Below, piece by piece: positions 26,301 through 35,651 of a stretch of 64,000 nucleotides of DNA. The DNA is from Phototrophicus methaneseepsis. GTDB lineage: Bacteria > Chloroflexota > Anaerolineae > Aggregatilineales > Phototrophicaceae. Position 1 is the first letter of the stretch; every line of letters starts with the position of its first letter. The position numbers and the translations under genes were made by a program. The stretch lies in NCBI RefSeq assembly GCF_015500095.1, contig NZ_CP062983.1:3224001-3288000 (forward strand). Reading direction: 5' to 3'. The notes beneath the pieces are model-generated. The model was not told the DNA's origin. It was given only the letters and a program-made list of their open reading frames with translations, and made no database searches.

Positions 26301-26378
26301 CGAAATGAAGAGAATTCTGCAATCATCTCGGATAATCCTACAATCATTTCGATTTGAGCTTTCCTAAAATAATGATTG
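26301..26378. promoter_or_regulatory. AraC half-site array in divergent promoter region
   Basis: Two direct copies, CAATCATCTCGGAT (26320) and CAATCATTTCGATT (26341), start exactly 21 bases apart, two turns of the helix. Partial inverted copies flank them: TCATTTCG read on the minus strand at 26301-26308, and CAATCATT on the minus strand at 26371-26378. This is the spacing expected of an AraC-family dimer site, placed between the regulator and the cupin gene. Confidence 0.6.
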
Positions 26379-26479
26379 AAAAGCGAAAGCAGATACATTC
26401 GCACGATCTGGAGTTTGAGTAAATTCCAGTAGGCACGATGAAGACTGTGGATAGTTTACAGAGTGGAGGGTTTACAGAA

Positions 26480-26884
26480 ATGAAAATCACGAGAAATGGA
26501 TCATTGCCATCTAGTAAGGGGCCTGACGATTGGTTTACTGGCTCTGTACGCGTTGATTACCTGTTTAATCCCATAGAACCTGCGCGTACAGCAGGTGCTT
26601 ACGTCACGTTTGACCCGGGTGCTCGGACGGCCTGGCACACGCACCCGCTGGGGCAAACTCTCATTGTGACTGCTGGTCACGGTTGGGTACAGCGGTGGGG
26701 TGGCCCTATTGAAGAAATTAATCCAGGTGATGTTGTTCAGTTTGAGCCAGACGAAAAGCACTGGCATGGGGCTTCCCCAACAACAGCAATGACCCACATC
26801 GCCATTCAGGAAGGCCTTGATGGCAAAGCAGTTGAATGGCTGGAAAAAGTCAGCGACGAGCAATACAAGCATGAGGAGCCATAA
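26480..26884 (+). CDS. Small cupin-domain protein (mandelonitrile-lyase / quercetinase-like)
   Basis: The 134-residue single-domain cupin has both cupin boxes: motif 1 as [28 protein letters not shown] (HTH and a Q in place of the usual E) and motif 2 as [17 protein letters not shown], which provides the third His. Three His ligands fit a metal centre. The closest known style is the small bacterial cupin group that includes manganese hydroxynitrile lyases. The ATG at 26480 has GGAGGG 9 bases before it; a frame starting 14 codons earlier has none. The gene sits just after the AraC half-site array and heads a run with an alcohol dehydrogenase and an aldo/keto reductase. Confidence 0.88.
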   Translation: MKITRNGSLPSSKGPDDWFTGSVRVDYLFNPIEPARTAGAYVTFDPGARTAWHTHPLGQTLIVTAGHGWVQRWGGPIEEINPGDVVQFEPDEKHWHGASPTTAMTHIAIQEGLDGKAVEWLEKVSDEQYKHEEP

Positions 26885-26886
26885 GT

Positions 26887-27123
26887 TTGAACCCTAATGA
26901 GATGCTGATGTGGCAAAAAGTTCACATCATGGAATCTGATCTACGAGAGCAGGAATACTGTCTACAGATGGATGAAACGCTTTCCCAAGAGCGTGGAGTA
27001 AAAAAGAAGAACGACAATAAATCTGTTCAGGATTACATAGTGAGTTTATGGGCAAAAGTTGTGGAGCGTTTTCAAACACAGTCCACTTGTTCACAAAATT
27101 GTGTATGTGGTCTGAATCGCTAG
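26887..27123 (+). CDS. Possible small hypothetical protein, doubtful
   Basis: A 78-residue frame begins at a TTG 2 bases after the cupin stop. It is charged and Cys-bearing near its end (STCSQNCVCG) and has no motif I know. The start lacks a ribosome site other than read-through from the cupin gene. It might be a real co-translated gene or chance; I rate it low. Confidence 0.2.
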   Translation: MNPNEMLMWQKVHIMESDLREQEYCLQMDETLSQERGVKKKNDNKSVQDYIVSLWAKVVERFQTQSTCSQNCVCGLNR

Positions 27124-27152
27124 TTAGTCAATCAGGGTAGGCACCGCTGGTC

Positions 27153-27353
27153 ATATGGACCGATGAAGAACTCAATAGAGTTGTCGTGTGGAGGCGGTGA
27201 AGATTGCTTCACTCCGACGTAACGGCACTTTGAAGGGTGTGTCTGGGCTGGTGGTGTCGAAAAGTCATTCGCTTTGAAATCGTCCCTGCTGACGATGATA
27301 TCAATAAACTGATTGATGAACGGTATCGTAGGAAATACAAAATGCTCGGTTAG
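27153..27353 (+). pseudogene. Decayed DUF2255-family gene
   Basis: No full frame runs here, but pieces in different frames line up in order with the DUF2255 family: WTDEELNRV (from 27156), VKIASLRRNGTLK (after a frameshift near 27200), a GVEK piece followed by another one-base shift, and RFEIVPADDDINKLIDERYRRKYKML ending at a stop at 27351-27353. The family normally has about 120 residues with W(S/T)xEEL, a LRR.DGTLR strand, GVEKDVRFE and AYRxKY, then a short tail. Here the central WVVRVGDDLYVR segment and the tail are missing. The frames and deletion are seen directly; the family match is from memory. Confidence 0.55.
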
Positions 27354-27430
27354 CGGCGATCAAGCTGGTGCCTTGCTAATCCATAAATACGTTGAAATTT
27401 GACCTCTAACATCGAATCCCAAACAGAAAG

Positions 27431-28477
27431 ATGAACAACATGCGTGCAACAATCATGTACGGACCTGGTGACGTTCGTATTGAGAATGTCCCCGATGCTC
27501 AGATCAAAGAACCGACCGATGCTGTTATCCGTATTATCCGCGCCTGTATCTGTGGCAGTGATTTATGGCCCTATCGAGGCTACAACGAATTTGATGAAAA
27601 TGGCCAGCCGATGGGGCATGAAGCAATCGGGGTTGTGGAAGAAATTGGCTCAGATGTTCATCATATTAAAGTCGGTGATGTGGTTGCAATGCCATTTGCA
27701 TTTTCCGACGGGACATGCCCACATTGCCAGGCTGGCATCCATACGTCATGTCTGCATGGCGGTTTCTTTGGTAACCCTCAAGTAGGCGGTGCACAGGCCG
27801 AAGCGCTGCGCATTCCCCAGGCCGATGGAACGCTTGTAACATTACCGGGTGGCAATGATGATGCCTTAATTCCAGCTCTGCTTACGCTTACTGATGTTAT
27901 GGCGACAGGGCATCATGCTGCTGTTACAGCGCAGGTTGCTGCGGGCAAGACAGTCGCAGTCGTGGGGGATGGGGCCGTTGGCTTGTGTGGTGTGATCGCG
28001 GCCAAACGCCTCGGCGCTGAGCAGATTATCATCATGGGGCGACATGATGACCGTATTGCTCTGGCAAAGGATTTCGGCGCAACAGATGTTGTCAGTGAAC
28101 GAGGCGAAGAAGCCTGGGAACATGTTCGTAAGCTTACAAATGGCCTTGGTGTTCATTCGGTCCTTGAATGTGTTGGTAGCGATCTTTCTATGCAAACAGC
28201 CCTCAACATCGCACGCCCTGGTGGTGCTATTGGTCGGGTGGGTGTGCCTCATGATGTGAACATCCCCGCAGCTGCGCCAACATTCTTTCGTAATCTGACG
28301 ATTAGTGGTGGTCCGGCTCCCGTGCGTGCCTACATCGAAGACCTTATCCCGGATGTGCTGGAAGGTAAAATTCAGCCTGGTCGTGTCTTTGATCAGACAG
28401 TAAGCCTGGAGGACGTCCCGGCTGGCTACAAAGCCATGGATGAGCGGCAGTCCATCAAAGTTATGGTTACACCCTAG
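27431..28477 (+). CDS. Zinc-dependent alcohol dehydrogenase family protein
   Basis: The 348-residue protein is a medium-chain dehydrogenase. The catalytic zinc Cys lies in IRACICGSDLWPYRG, followed by MGHEAIGVVEEIGSDVHHIKVGDVVAMPF (GHE motif). The structural zinc lobe is reduced: DGTCPHCQAGIHTSCLHGG gives three Cys and a His. The cofactor fold is TVAVVGDGAVGLCGVIAAKRLGAEQIIIMGR, with GDGAVG as the nucleotide loop and Arg after the second strand, which favours NADP. These enzymes interconvert alcohols and aldehydes or ketones. An ATG 9 bases downstream is an alternative start. It belongs to the run under the AraC half-site array. Confidence 0.92.
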   Translation: MNNMRATIMYGPGDVRIENVPDAQIKEPTDAVIRIIRACICGSDLWPYRGYNEFDENGQPMGHEAIGVVEEIGSDVHHIKVGDVVAMPFAFSDGTCPHCQAGIHTSCLHGGFFGNPQVGGAQAEALRIPQADGTLVTLPGGNDDALIPALLTLTDVMATGHHAAVTAQVAAGKTVAVVGDGAVGLCGVIAAKRLGAEQIIIMGRHDDRIALAKDFGATDVVSERGEEAWEHVRKLTNGLGVHSVLECVGSDLSMQTALNIARPGGAIGRVGVPHDVNIPAAAPTFFRNLTISGGPAPVRAYIEDLIPDVLEGKIQPGRVFDQTVSLEDVPAGYKAMDERQSIKVMVTP

Positions 28478-29512
<1,035 letters not shown>

Positions 29513-29593
29513 TTGATGTATGATGCTTGAAATGGCTTTGAGATATCACTAGATGCCTATGCTATAAGGCACTTGGTGAGTAGGCAGATCGGG

Positions 29594-30022
29594 TTATTCC
29601 TCAAACGATTTAGCCCGACTGCCCATCATGTCTATCCTTGTAGCGAATGACTCAATATCTGTTTCATTTATGTCTTGCAGCACATGGGCAGCCCATCTTT
29701 CGTGCAGCTTGTCCATGAACTGCATAAAGTCTTTGCCAGAGTCGGTTAGATAAAGCTCTTTCGTACGTTTATCCTGTATCGAGCGTTCTGTCTGTATGTA
29801 ACCCTTTTTCTCCAAATTCTTGACCGAGCGCGCAATGGCGGCCTTATCAATTGCAAGAAGATGGGAGAGGTCTTCCTGGCTAACACCCGGTCTATTCCCA
29901 ATATTGACTAGAAAAATACTGTCAGAATAGGATAGGTCTGTTTCAGAGAGTGCTTTTGATAGATAACTCTGAAAGGTCCGATTGAGTATCCCGATGGCTC
30001 TGGCTATTTTTACAAAATCCAT
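29594..30022 (-). CDS. MarR-family transcriptional regulator
   Basis: The 142-residue winged helix regulator shows the MarR pattern: LSYSDSIFLVNIGNRPGVSQEDLSHLLAIDKAAIARSVKNLEKKGYIQTERSIQDKRTKELYLTDSGKDFM. The recognition helix is KAAIARSVKNLEKKGY and the wing carries RSIQDKRTKEL (the D.R motif). It acts as a dimer on palindromes. It is downstream of, and 3 bases from, an alpha/beta hydrolase gene whose promoter has a clean palindrome, so it probably represses its own operon. Confidence 0.93.
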   Translation of the reverse strand: MDFVKIARAIGILNRTFQSYLSKALSETDLSYSDSIFLVNIGNRPGVSQEDLSHLLAIDKAAIARSVKNLEKKGYIQTERSIQDKRTKELYLTDSGKDFMQFMDKLHERWAAHVLQDINETDIESFATRIDMMGSRAKSFEE

Positions 30023-30025
30023 ACG

Positions 30026-31147
30026 TCACTCCAAACTGGTCGATGGGACATTTGCTTCTCCCAGGAAGAACGCTTCGATTGCCTGGATAAATTGGTCCGG
30101 CTTGTCCAGATGGATGGCATGGGCGGAGTCTACTCTCAGGTATTGTGCGTTAGGTATAAGCGAGACAACCAAGTCTGCATCTTCCTGGCTGAGGGCACCG
30201 TTGAGTACACCATCCTCGCGGATCTCATAGTTCGCGTGTAATAGCAGGGTAGGTTGCGTTATTCTTTGGAGCGTTTCGGCATGGTCGAATCCTTCATTCC
30301 AGCTTCCATCGTAGAACGCATTGCCAAAATACGGATCATAACGATCTATACCTCTCATAAAGGTTCTGAGATAGTCGGATAGAAAACGGATTTCCAGCGG
30401 TTCTCCAGGGTTTTTCTCATGGTAGGTCTGGATAACAGATAGCAATATGGGTAACGCGTAGTCACCTACATTTTTTGCTACAAATGCCGCATGGCTGTTT
30501 AACCAATAGATGAGGAAATCACTATCTTCTCCGGCTTCTATGTACTCGTGGCAGGATGTAAACGAGACATAGCTAATTGTATCTTTAATTCTTGGGTATT
30601 CGGCGGTAAACAGTGGGGGATCTTCTAAGACGATGGCTCTCACCAAGTCTGGCTTATTGGCGGCAAGCCAGGCAGTCAGCAGGCCGCCGGATGAATTCCC
30701 CGTGACAAATGCAGGTTCACCGATCACAGTTTCTATGAATGTAGCAAGGTCATTCCCCATATCGCTTGCATTATAACGCTCAACAGGGCTTACCGTTTTG
30801 CCATGACCATGGTAGTCCACAGCGAATATATGGAACGATTTAGAGAGCTCAGGCAGGACCCGGCTATAGCTAAACCACTCCATATGCTGTGCATGAAGCA
30901 GCAATAGTGCTGGTCCATTATTGGGGCCTTCTGCATAATTGAGTGTCACGTCACCAATCTGCGCTTTCTTTTCTGTAAAGCCAGCATCAGCGACTTTTTT
31001 ATTCCAGGGATCTCTGTATGCATATAGGAATTGGTTCACCAACACGAGCCCAACGACGCCGATTGCTGAGATAATACCTGCAGCAACTAGGAGTTTGTGA
31101 GCAAGGGGACCTGGGAATTTTTTATTTGGTTCGTTATTGCTTTCCAT
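30026..31147 (-). CDS. Membrane-anchored alpha/beta hydrolase
   Basis: The 373-residue protein has one N-terminal hydrophobic segment (about residues 13-35, KLLVAAGIISAIGVVGLVLVNQFLY), then an alpha/beta hydrolase fold: GPALLLLHAQHMEWFSYSRVLPELSKSFHIFAVDYHGHGKT (oxyanion region with HAQ in place of the usual HG), FVTGNSSGGLLTAWLA (nucleophile elbow GNSSG), a helical lid, and RVDSAHAIHLDKPDQF near the C-terminus (the catalytic His). The substrate, ester or similar, cannot be read. The gene is followed at 3 bases by the MarR gene. It starts at an ATG 115 bases downstream of a well-formed promoter with a palindrome. Confidence 0.88.
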   Translation of the reverse strand: MESNNEPNKKFPGPLAHKLLVAAGIISAIGVVGLVLVNQFLYAYRDPWNKKVADAGFTEKKAQIGDVTLNYAEGPNNGPALLLLHAQHMEWFSYSRVLPELSKSFHIFAVDYHGHGKTVSPVERYNASDMGNDLATFIETVIGEPAFVTGNSSGGLLTAWLAANKPDLVRAIVLEDPPLFTAEYPRIKDTISYVSFTSCHEYIEAGEDSDFLIYWLNSHAAFVAKNVGDYALPILLSVIQTYHEKNPGEPLEIRFLSDYLRTFMRGIDRYDPYFGNAFYDGSWNEGFDHAETLQRITQPTLLLHANYEIREDGVLNGALSQEDADLVVSLIPNAQYLRVDSAHAIHLDKPDQFIQAIEAFFLGEANVPSTSLE

Positions 31148-31261
31148 GTACGTACCTTGTTTCTGATCGTCACAATGTACCCTGTAAACCGGATACTTTG
31201 AAACGCTTTTTATCGTTCGAGAGTATATGGAACTAATTTTTCCTCGTTTCCATATATATCT

Positions 31262-31294
31262 AATATAGGCTAAATAGTTGACTTAGTCAACTAT
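31262..31294 (-). promoter_or_regulatory. Promoter with overlapping MarR-type palindrome
   Basis: On the minus strand TTGACT (-35, 31290-31285) and TATATT (-10, 31267-31262) are exactly 17 bases apart and face the hydrolase-MarR operon. A perfect palindrome with 10-base arms, ATAGTTGACT and AGTCAACTAT, and a single centre base covers 31274-31294, thus overlying the -35 box and half the spacer. Binding would block polymerase. Confidence 0.85.
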
Positions 31295-31398
31295 AATCTG
31301 GGGGTGTCTAAAAGACCGAAACAGGGGTGAGGTCCGATTATTGGGAAACCTGCTAATTGATTGACTGCCGGCGATGAGTTTTTACGCCGATAAATAAA

Positions 31399-31424
31399 GA
31401 ACGGCTACTATAGCCGTTCATTTT
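31399..31424. terminator. Hairpin terminator after the GH2 gene
   Basis: GAACGGCTA and TAGCCGTTC form a perfect 9-base stem with a 3-base loop; T-rich tails (ATTTTG on the plus strand, TTTATTTA on the minus strand) follow on both sides. It ends the minus-strand GH2 gene upstream of the hydrolase promoter. Confidence 0.8.
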
Positions 31425-31504
31425 GTTCAATATGCTAACTTATGTCATGCCGACTAAAACGAAGCTGATAACCATGGAACGTGGTTTTCTCGCTTTCGGC
31501 TACC

Positions 31505-33196
31505 TTATTTGCTGTTCAATTCCGTGAACAACCTCTTGACGACCTGATACGCTTCTTTGGGACGACGGTATTCATCCAGGACGCCTTTGTTATTGAAGTC
31601 ACGCGGGCGGGCTAAGGCCATGCGTGCGAGCTGTGTTGTTCGAATATCATGATACTGCCAGATAGCGAGGCCACAAACACGGTCCCGGTCAAAGAACAGG
31701 TGCTTGATGACCGTTTCTAGAAGGGCTGATTGATAGCCTTCGCTCCAGCGAGTGTGATGTGAATCTCGCCAGCCATAAATCGCCCCTGCACCAATCTCGC
31801 TGATGATAATGGGCTTATCGGCTTGGCCGTGTTCATCTACATAATTGATGAAATCATCAATGAGCTGGGGAACATCTTCTAGTTCACCCTGATACCAACC
31901 GGGATATTGATTGATAGAAACCACGTCTACCAGGTCCAGATGTGCATCTGTGAAGGGGTAGTTACAGGCATAGGTTACAGGGCGAGTAGGATCTTCTTCG
32001 CGGATTTGGCCCAAAAGTGCGGCATAAGTCGGGGTTGTTTTCTCATCGTAGCTGTAGCCTTCATTGAGAATGCCCCAGAGTATAATCGACGGGTGATTCT
32101 CACTCATAGCAATCATTTCAGCAATGTGCGCATGCTGAGCGTTCACAAAGTGGGGATCCGTGAGATGCCCCACTGTATGCCCCCATCCGATGGATTCGAC
32201 CCACATCATAAAGCCGAGTTCATCGCAGAGATCGAGAAAGCTACGAGTTTGTGGATAGTGAGAGCCACGGATGAAGTTACAGCCCATATCGCGAAGCAGC
32301 ATCAGGTCTGAATAGTCGATATTTTGCGGAATCGTATAGCCAAATTGTGGATGGCTTTGGTGGCGGTTGAATCCAAGCAGAAGTTGAGGTTCGCCATTGA
32401 TCAGAATCTGCCCCTGTTTGGCTTCTACTTTGCGAATGCCAAAGCGCTCATAAAGATCATCTGTACCCAGCTGCACGGCGGCCATGTGTAAGTGGGGGTC
32501 GTTGGGGGACCATAAAGCTGCTTCTGGCAGATTAAAGTGATAGTTTAATACGCCGTTGCCTTCTGAAAGAGCGACCTCTTCATCAATAATAAAATGGTCA
32601 TCTATTGCTATGGATAACGGTAGAGTCTGGGCTTTGATAGTGCCATACCTAATGGACATGGTCATGTTGCGGCTGGTGAGGTCATCAACGGTGATAGTAA
32701 CGCGGTCGATCCAGCTTTCTGGCAGGTGATGTAGGCTAACGCTACCGCTGATGCCCCCATAATGATACCAATCGAAATAGTCCAAATGCAGGGGGCTGTG
32801 ATCATAATCCAAGCGATTATCTACCAGAACGACCAACTCGTGGCTACCGGGAGCGCTTTGCGGTAAATCCACGGTGAATTGGGTAAATCCACCGACATGA
32901 TCGTGCAGGACAGTGCCATCAAACAAAACGCGGCCCCAATGATGAACTGTATCAAAGACGAGGCGATGGCGTGCTGCTTCGTCCAGGTAAATTTCTTTAC
33001 GATATGCTACGAGGCCACGCTTTCCAGCATATTGTGGCATAGCATCGAAACAGGCGGGAACAGGCATGTAACTGTCACATTTTATAGACGTAATGTCTAC
33101 ATCATCTACGTCCATATCGCCCAAAAAGGCGAAATTCCATAAGCCATCCAGCAAAGTTACTGGACGCAGTTTATGTTCTTGAAACAAACGAGGCAT
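31505..33196 (-). CDS. GH2 glycosidase (beta-glucuronidase/beta-galactosidase-like)
   Basis: The 563-residue protein has the GH2 order: sugar-binding beta domain (LLDGLWNFAFLGD, YRKEIYLDEAARHRLVFDTVHHWGRVLFDG), immunoglobulin-like domain, then the barrel beginning GFNRHQSHPQFGY. The acid/base Glu is in IILWGILNEGYSYDE and the nucleophile Glu in PIIISEIGAGAIYGWRD. The SHYPQTRSFLDLCDELGFMMWVE stretch is diagnostic. Length is near that of UidA (about 600). There is no signal peptide, so it should act on imported oligosaccharides or glucuronides. It stands alone between hairpins with no transport genes beside it. Whether it prefers glucuronide or galactoside is not readable. Confidence 0.9.
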   Translation of the reverse strand: MPRLFQEHKLRPVTLLDGLWNFAFLGDMDVDDVDITSIKCDSYMPVPACFDAMPQYAGKRGLVAYRKEIYLDEAARHRLVFDTVHHWGRVLFDGTVLHDHVGGFTQFTVDLPQSAPGSHELVVLVDNRLDYDHSPLHLDYFDWYHYGGISGSVSLHHLPESWIDRVTITVDDLTSRNMTMSIRYGTIKAQTLPLSIAIDDHFIIDEEVALSEGNGVLNYHFNLPEAALWSPNDPHLHMAAVQLGTDDLYERFGIRKVEAKQGQILINGEPQLLLGFNRHQSHPQFGYTIPQNIDYSDLMLLRDMGCNFIRGSHYPQTRSFLDLCDELGFMMWVESIGWGHTVGHLTDPHFVNAQHAHIAEMIAMSENHPSIILWGILNEGYSYDEKTTPTYAALLGQIREEDPTRPVTYACNYPFTDAHLDLVDVVSINQYPGWYQGELEDVPQLIDDFINYVDEHGQADKPIIISEIGAGAIYGWRDSHHTRWSEGYQSALLETVIKHLFFDRDRVCGLAIWQYHDIRTTQLARMALARPRDFNNKGVLDEYRRPKEAYQVVKRLFTELNSK

Positions 33197-33553
33197 ATAA
33201 GAAAAACTCCCTGAAAGAAGCTCAAATAAGATGAATTAAATCTAGCTTATGATGCCACAGAACAATGAAATTTTCCTTGGGGACATGCTAACAAAATAGC
33301 GTATTGCTCATTGAGAGAGAAGTTGAACAAACGGAGTTTATTTCTCAGATGATCTTCATAAGGTCATTGAGCAGGCATCAAAGTACGTCGGTGAGCAAGG
33401 CATCCCATATAACAGGGGCTTGAAGGCTGTACACCAGATCTGACAAGAAGAATCAAACATCGACCCTGACGATACCTAACGAAAGGCGCATCGCCGCCCC
33501 ACTATAGTTGTGCGACACCACGCTTTCCCTTAGCCAGACTGGGCTAGCTTCCC
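33197..33553. other. Intergenic stretch without a recognised gene
   Basis: About 357 bases between GH2 and the DHFR-like gene. A short plus-strand stretch around 33347-33450 reads VYFSDDLHKVIEQASKYVGE before a stop, but it has no start, no ribosome site and no match I know. I see no RNA or mobile-element signature. Confidence 0.4.
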
Positions 33554-34150
33554 TTAAGAGCCTGTAGCAGTCAGTGCGCCTGTGCGTTCATAGTTTGCAA
33601 TGATGACACCAGTAGGTGAAACTTTGCCCTCTGTTAACTTAAATCCCATCGGGATTGATCCGCCATCAAACAGACGTTTTCCCTTGCCCAGCGTCAGAGG
33701 ATATATCTTTAGCCAGAAAGCATCGACCAAATCATAGGCCATCAAGGTCTGAATAAGATTTCCGCTACCGTACACGTGTAAATCAGGCCCTGCCTTTTGT
33801 TTGATTTCACTAATTTTCTGTGCTATATCCCCTCCCAAAAACACAGTGGGTTGCCATGTATGCGAAGTAACTGTATTTGATGCGACATACTTGGTTGCTG
33901 TATTCACACCCTTCCATATGTCTGCGTGGTTGGGCCAATACGGTGCCCAAATCTCAAAGGTTTTACGCCCGATTAATAGGTCAAAAGGCATGTTCATCTC
34001 TTGTTGTATGACGGCCCCAACGACTTCATCGGAGTAATCACTTATCCATCCTCCGTAAGCGAATCCCCCACTGGGATCTTCATCTGGCCTGCCCATGGCT
34101 TGCAGAACACCATCTAGGGAAATATGGGAGATCACAACAATTCTTCGCAT
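33554..34150 (-). CDS. Dihydrofolate-reductase-like (RibD C-terminal fold) protein
   Basis: The 198-residue protein has the bacterial bifunctional deaminase-reductase / DHFR-like fold seen in YyaP- and YwjB-type proteins: RIVVISHISLDGVLQAMGRPDED, FDLLIGRKTFEIWAPYWP, TVFLGGDIAQKISEIKQ, DLHVYGSGNLIQTLMAYDLVDAFWLKIYPLTLGKGKRLF. The GSGNLIQ loop is where such proteins hold NADPH. True folate activity is doubtful for this group, whose substrates are mostly unknown. It is a single gene with no close neighbours on its strand. Confidence 0.88.
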   Translation of the reverse strand: MRRIVVISHISLDGVLQAMGRPDEDPSGGFAYGGWISDYSDEVVGAVIQQEMNMPFDLLIGRKTFEIWAPYWPNHADIWKGVNTATKYVASNTVTSHTWQPTVFLGGDIAQKISEIKQKAGPDLHVYGSGNLIQTLMAYDLVDAFWLKIYPLTLGKGKRLFDGGSIPMGFKLTEGKVSPTGVIIANYERTGALTATGS

Positions 34151-34740
34151 AAGTGCAGTCCTTTAACATCTACCGAATCCGGTGATGTTAGCACGTATGT
34201 TCTTTTTGTCAAATTATATTTGAAGAAAGAGCTGTAAAGTCAAAAGGAGACTTTCTTAACGAGTATAGACTTTTCGCCACATTTGAAGATGCCATGACTG
34301 TGCTCAAGTGAATTCAAGCAGGTGGTGATGGCAGCAGAGCACATCATCCTCCCTATGATGTGTGGCAACTCCTTTCCTATCTATTAGATGTGAATAATCC
34401 AGCAGGGTGAATCTCAATTTCAGTGCAGATGTCCTTGAGCAAAACCGAACCGCACACATAGCAGTTCCCTTGTCCGCTGTGGACTTTGAAGCCGAAGCAT
34501 TGTGAGGGGACTGACGCGGGGTGCGTTTGCGTGGGGGTGTTTCGGGCTGCTTGATGTTATACGTGTCAACCGGATGCAAGCCGGGTGACAGAACCTGTTC
34601 TATTCACTTCATAACACGCCAAATGGCGCATTTTCAATTTGCTTCCGTGAATTATCATCCTTATTAAGTAGATAGGATGTGGCTTTAAAAATCCTATCAT
34701 GGCGTAATCGCCATTCTATTCGATGTTAAAAGGGATGGTA
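34151..34740. other. Long intergenic stretch before the copper/electron-transfer operon
   Basis: About 590 bases. The first part is AT-rich and then mixed; a minus-strand frame at 34304-34579 is Arg/Pro/His-rich without a family pattern and I reject it. The last 130 bases hold the CGCCAAATGGCG palindrome and the leader of the operon that begins at 34741. No tRNA, IS end or CRISPR is seen. Confidence 0.5.
34617..34628. promoter_or_regulatory. CGCCAAATGGCG palindrome, copy 1
   Basis: CGCCAAATGGCG has 5-base inverted arms around an AA/AT centre (CGCCA/TGGCG). It lies 112 bases upstream of the first operon gene. The same 12 bases occur at 40479 and, with one change, at 43733, each time in a promoter region of this block. 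Confidence 0.65.
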
Positions 34741-35178
34741 ATGATCTCTAAGCGCTGGTTATTTTTAATTTTTACATTTATGGGGGCGATCCTGCTGGCA
34801 GCCTGTAGCTCTTCGGGTATTGGAAGCAGCTATGCAGGTGAATTGCCCAGCTACGTCAGTCGGGCACCCCAGACGGTCCAGACAGCCTATCATTTTGCCA
34901 TTGAGCACCCGGAAATGTTGACGCACCAACCTTGTTACTGCGGATGTGGTGCTATGGGGCATGCCAACAACCTGAACTGCTTTATTCAGTCGGTCGATGA
35001 AGGTGGCACAATTACGTTTGACAATCATGCCTCTGGCTGTGGTATCTGTGTCGATATTGCCCTGGATGTGAAACGTCTATCAGAAGAAGGCCGATCTCAA
35101 CTTGAGATACGACATTATATCGATGCCACTTACGGGTCGTTTGGTCCTTCAACGGATACGGCCATGCCGGAAGTGTAA
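34741..35178 (+). CDS. PCYCGC-motif lipoprotein
   Basis: The 145-residue protein has a lipoprotein signal peptide with lipobox LLAAC (Cys22 lipidated), so it is anchored on the outer face of the membrane. The mature part has the PCYCGC signature (Pro64 to Cys69), then MGH, Cys80 and a SGCGIC pair (Cys100, Cys103). PCYCGC proteins in other bacteria are secreted, Cys-rich proteins often found beside cytochrome or copper-protein genes; the cysteines look suited to metal binding or thiol chemistry. ATG 34741 is 6 bases after AGGG; two earlier in-frame ATGs lack proper spacing. It heads a tightly spaced operon. Function is not established. Confidence 0.82.
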   Translation: MISKRWLFLIFTFMGAILLAACSSSGIGSSYAGELPSYVSRAPQTVQTAYHFAIEHPEMLTHQPCYCGCGAMGHANNLNCFIQSVDEGGTITFDNHASGCGICVDIALDVKRLSEEGRSQLEIRHYIDATYGSFGPSTDTAMPEV

Positions 35179-35180
35179 CG

Positions 35181-35651
35181 ATGCAAATCAGCCGTATACC
35201 ACATCGATATATAGTTGCACTGCTGGTTTTATGTGTTATGGCGGCGATATTCTGGTGGCCGGGACCCACAAACGCCAATCCTATGACGCATGAGATCAGC
35301 ATCAATGCTGCTGATTTTGCCTATAGGCCGGGGCGTATTGAAGTCCACCAAGGGGATCAGGTCGTCATTACGCTGACCTCGTCCGATGTTGTTCATGGGT
35401 TCGCCCTCGACGGACATGACATCAAAACGCGGGTGACCCCCGGCATCTCCGAACGGATCGTGTTTACGGCCAACGATGCGGGGAAATTCCGCTTCCGCTG
35501 TTCCGTGAGTTGCGGTTCACTCCACCCCTTTATGATCGGCGAATTGATCGTCACCCCCAATAACCCATTCTGGAAAGCGGCTGTCATCACCCTGATTGGT
35601 GTGATCGGCATGGTCGGCTATCTATGGAACACAGAAAAGGAAATAGCATGA
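35181..35651 (+). CDS. Membrane-anchored cupredoxin with CuA-type ligand set (cytochrome oxidase subunit II-like)
   Basis: The 156-residue protein has a hydrophobic segment (about 10-27), a cupredoxin domain, and a second hydrophobic segment near the end (about 130-147). The domain has the CuA ligand pattern H...C...C...H..M: His72 in VVHGFAL, Cys107, Cys111, His115 and Met118 in CSVSCGSLHPFM. In subunit II of heme-copper oxidases this binuclear copper site receives electrons from cytochrome c. Here the catalytic oxidase is absent, so it should be an electron carrier or a copper-transfer protein. It starts 2 bases after the PCYCGC gene stop. Confidence 0.85.
   Translation: MQISRIPHRYIVALLVLCVMAAIFWWPGPTNANPMTHEISINAADFAYRPGRIEVHQGDQVVITLTSSDVVHGFALDGHDIKTRVTPGISERIVFTANDAGKFRFRCSVSCGSLHPFMIGELIVTPNNPFWKAAVITLIGVIGMVGYLWNTEKEIA

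Noticed and set aside
33300-33480. Short plus-strand coding-like fragment in the gap after GH2
   Set aside because: It has a stop on both sides, no start and no recognisable family; too weak to call a pseudogene.
34304-34579. Minus-strand frame of 91 residues in the gap before the PCYCGC lipoprotein
   Set aside because: Composition is Arg/His/Pro-heavy, with no ribosome site, motif or context; likely chance.
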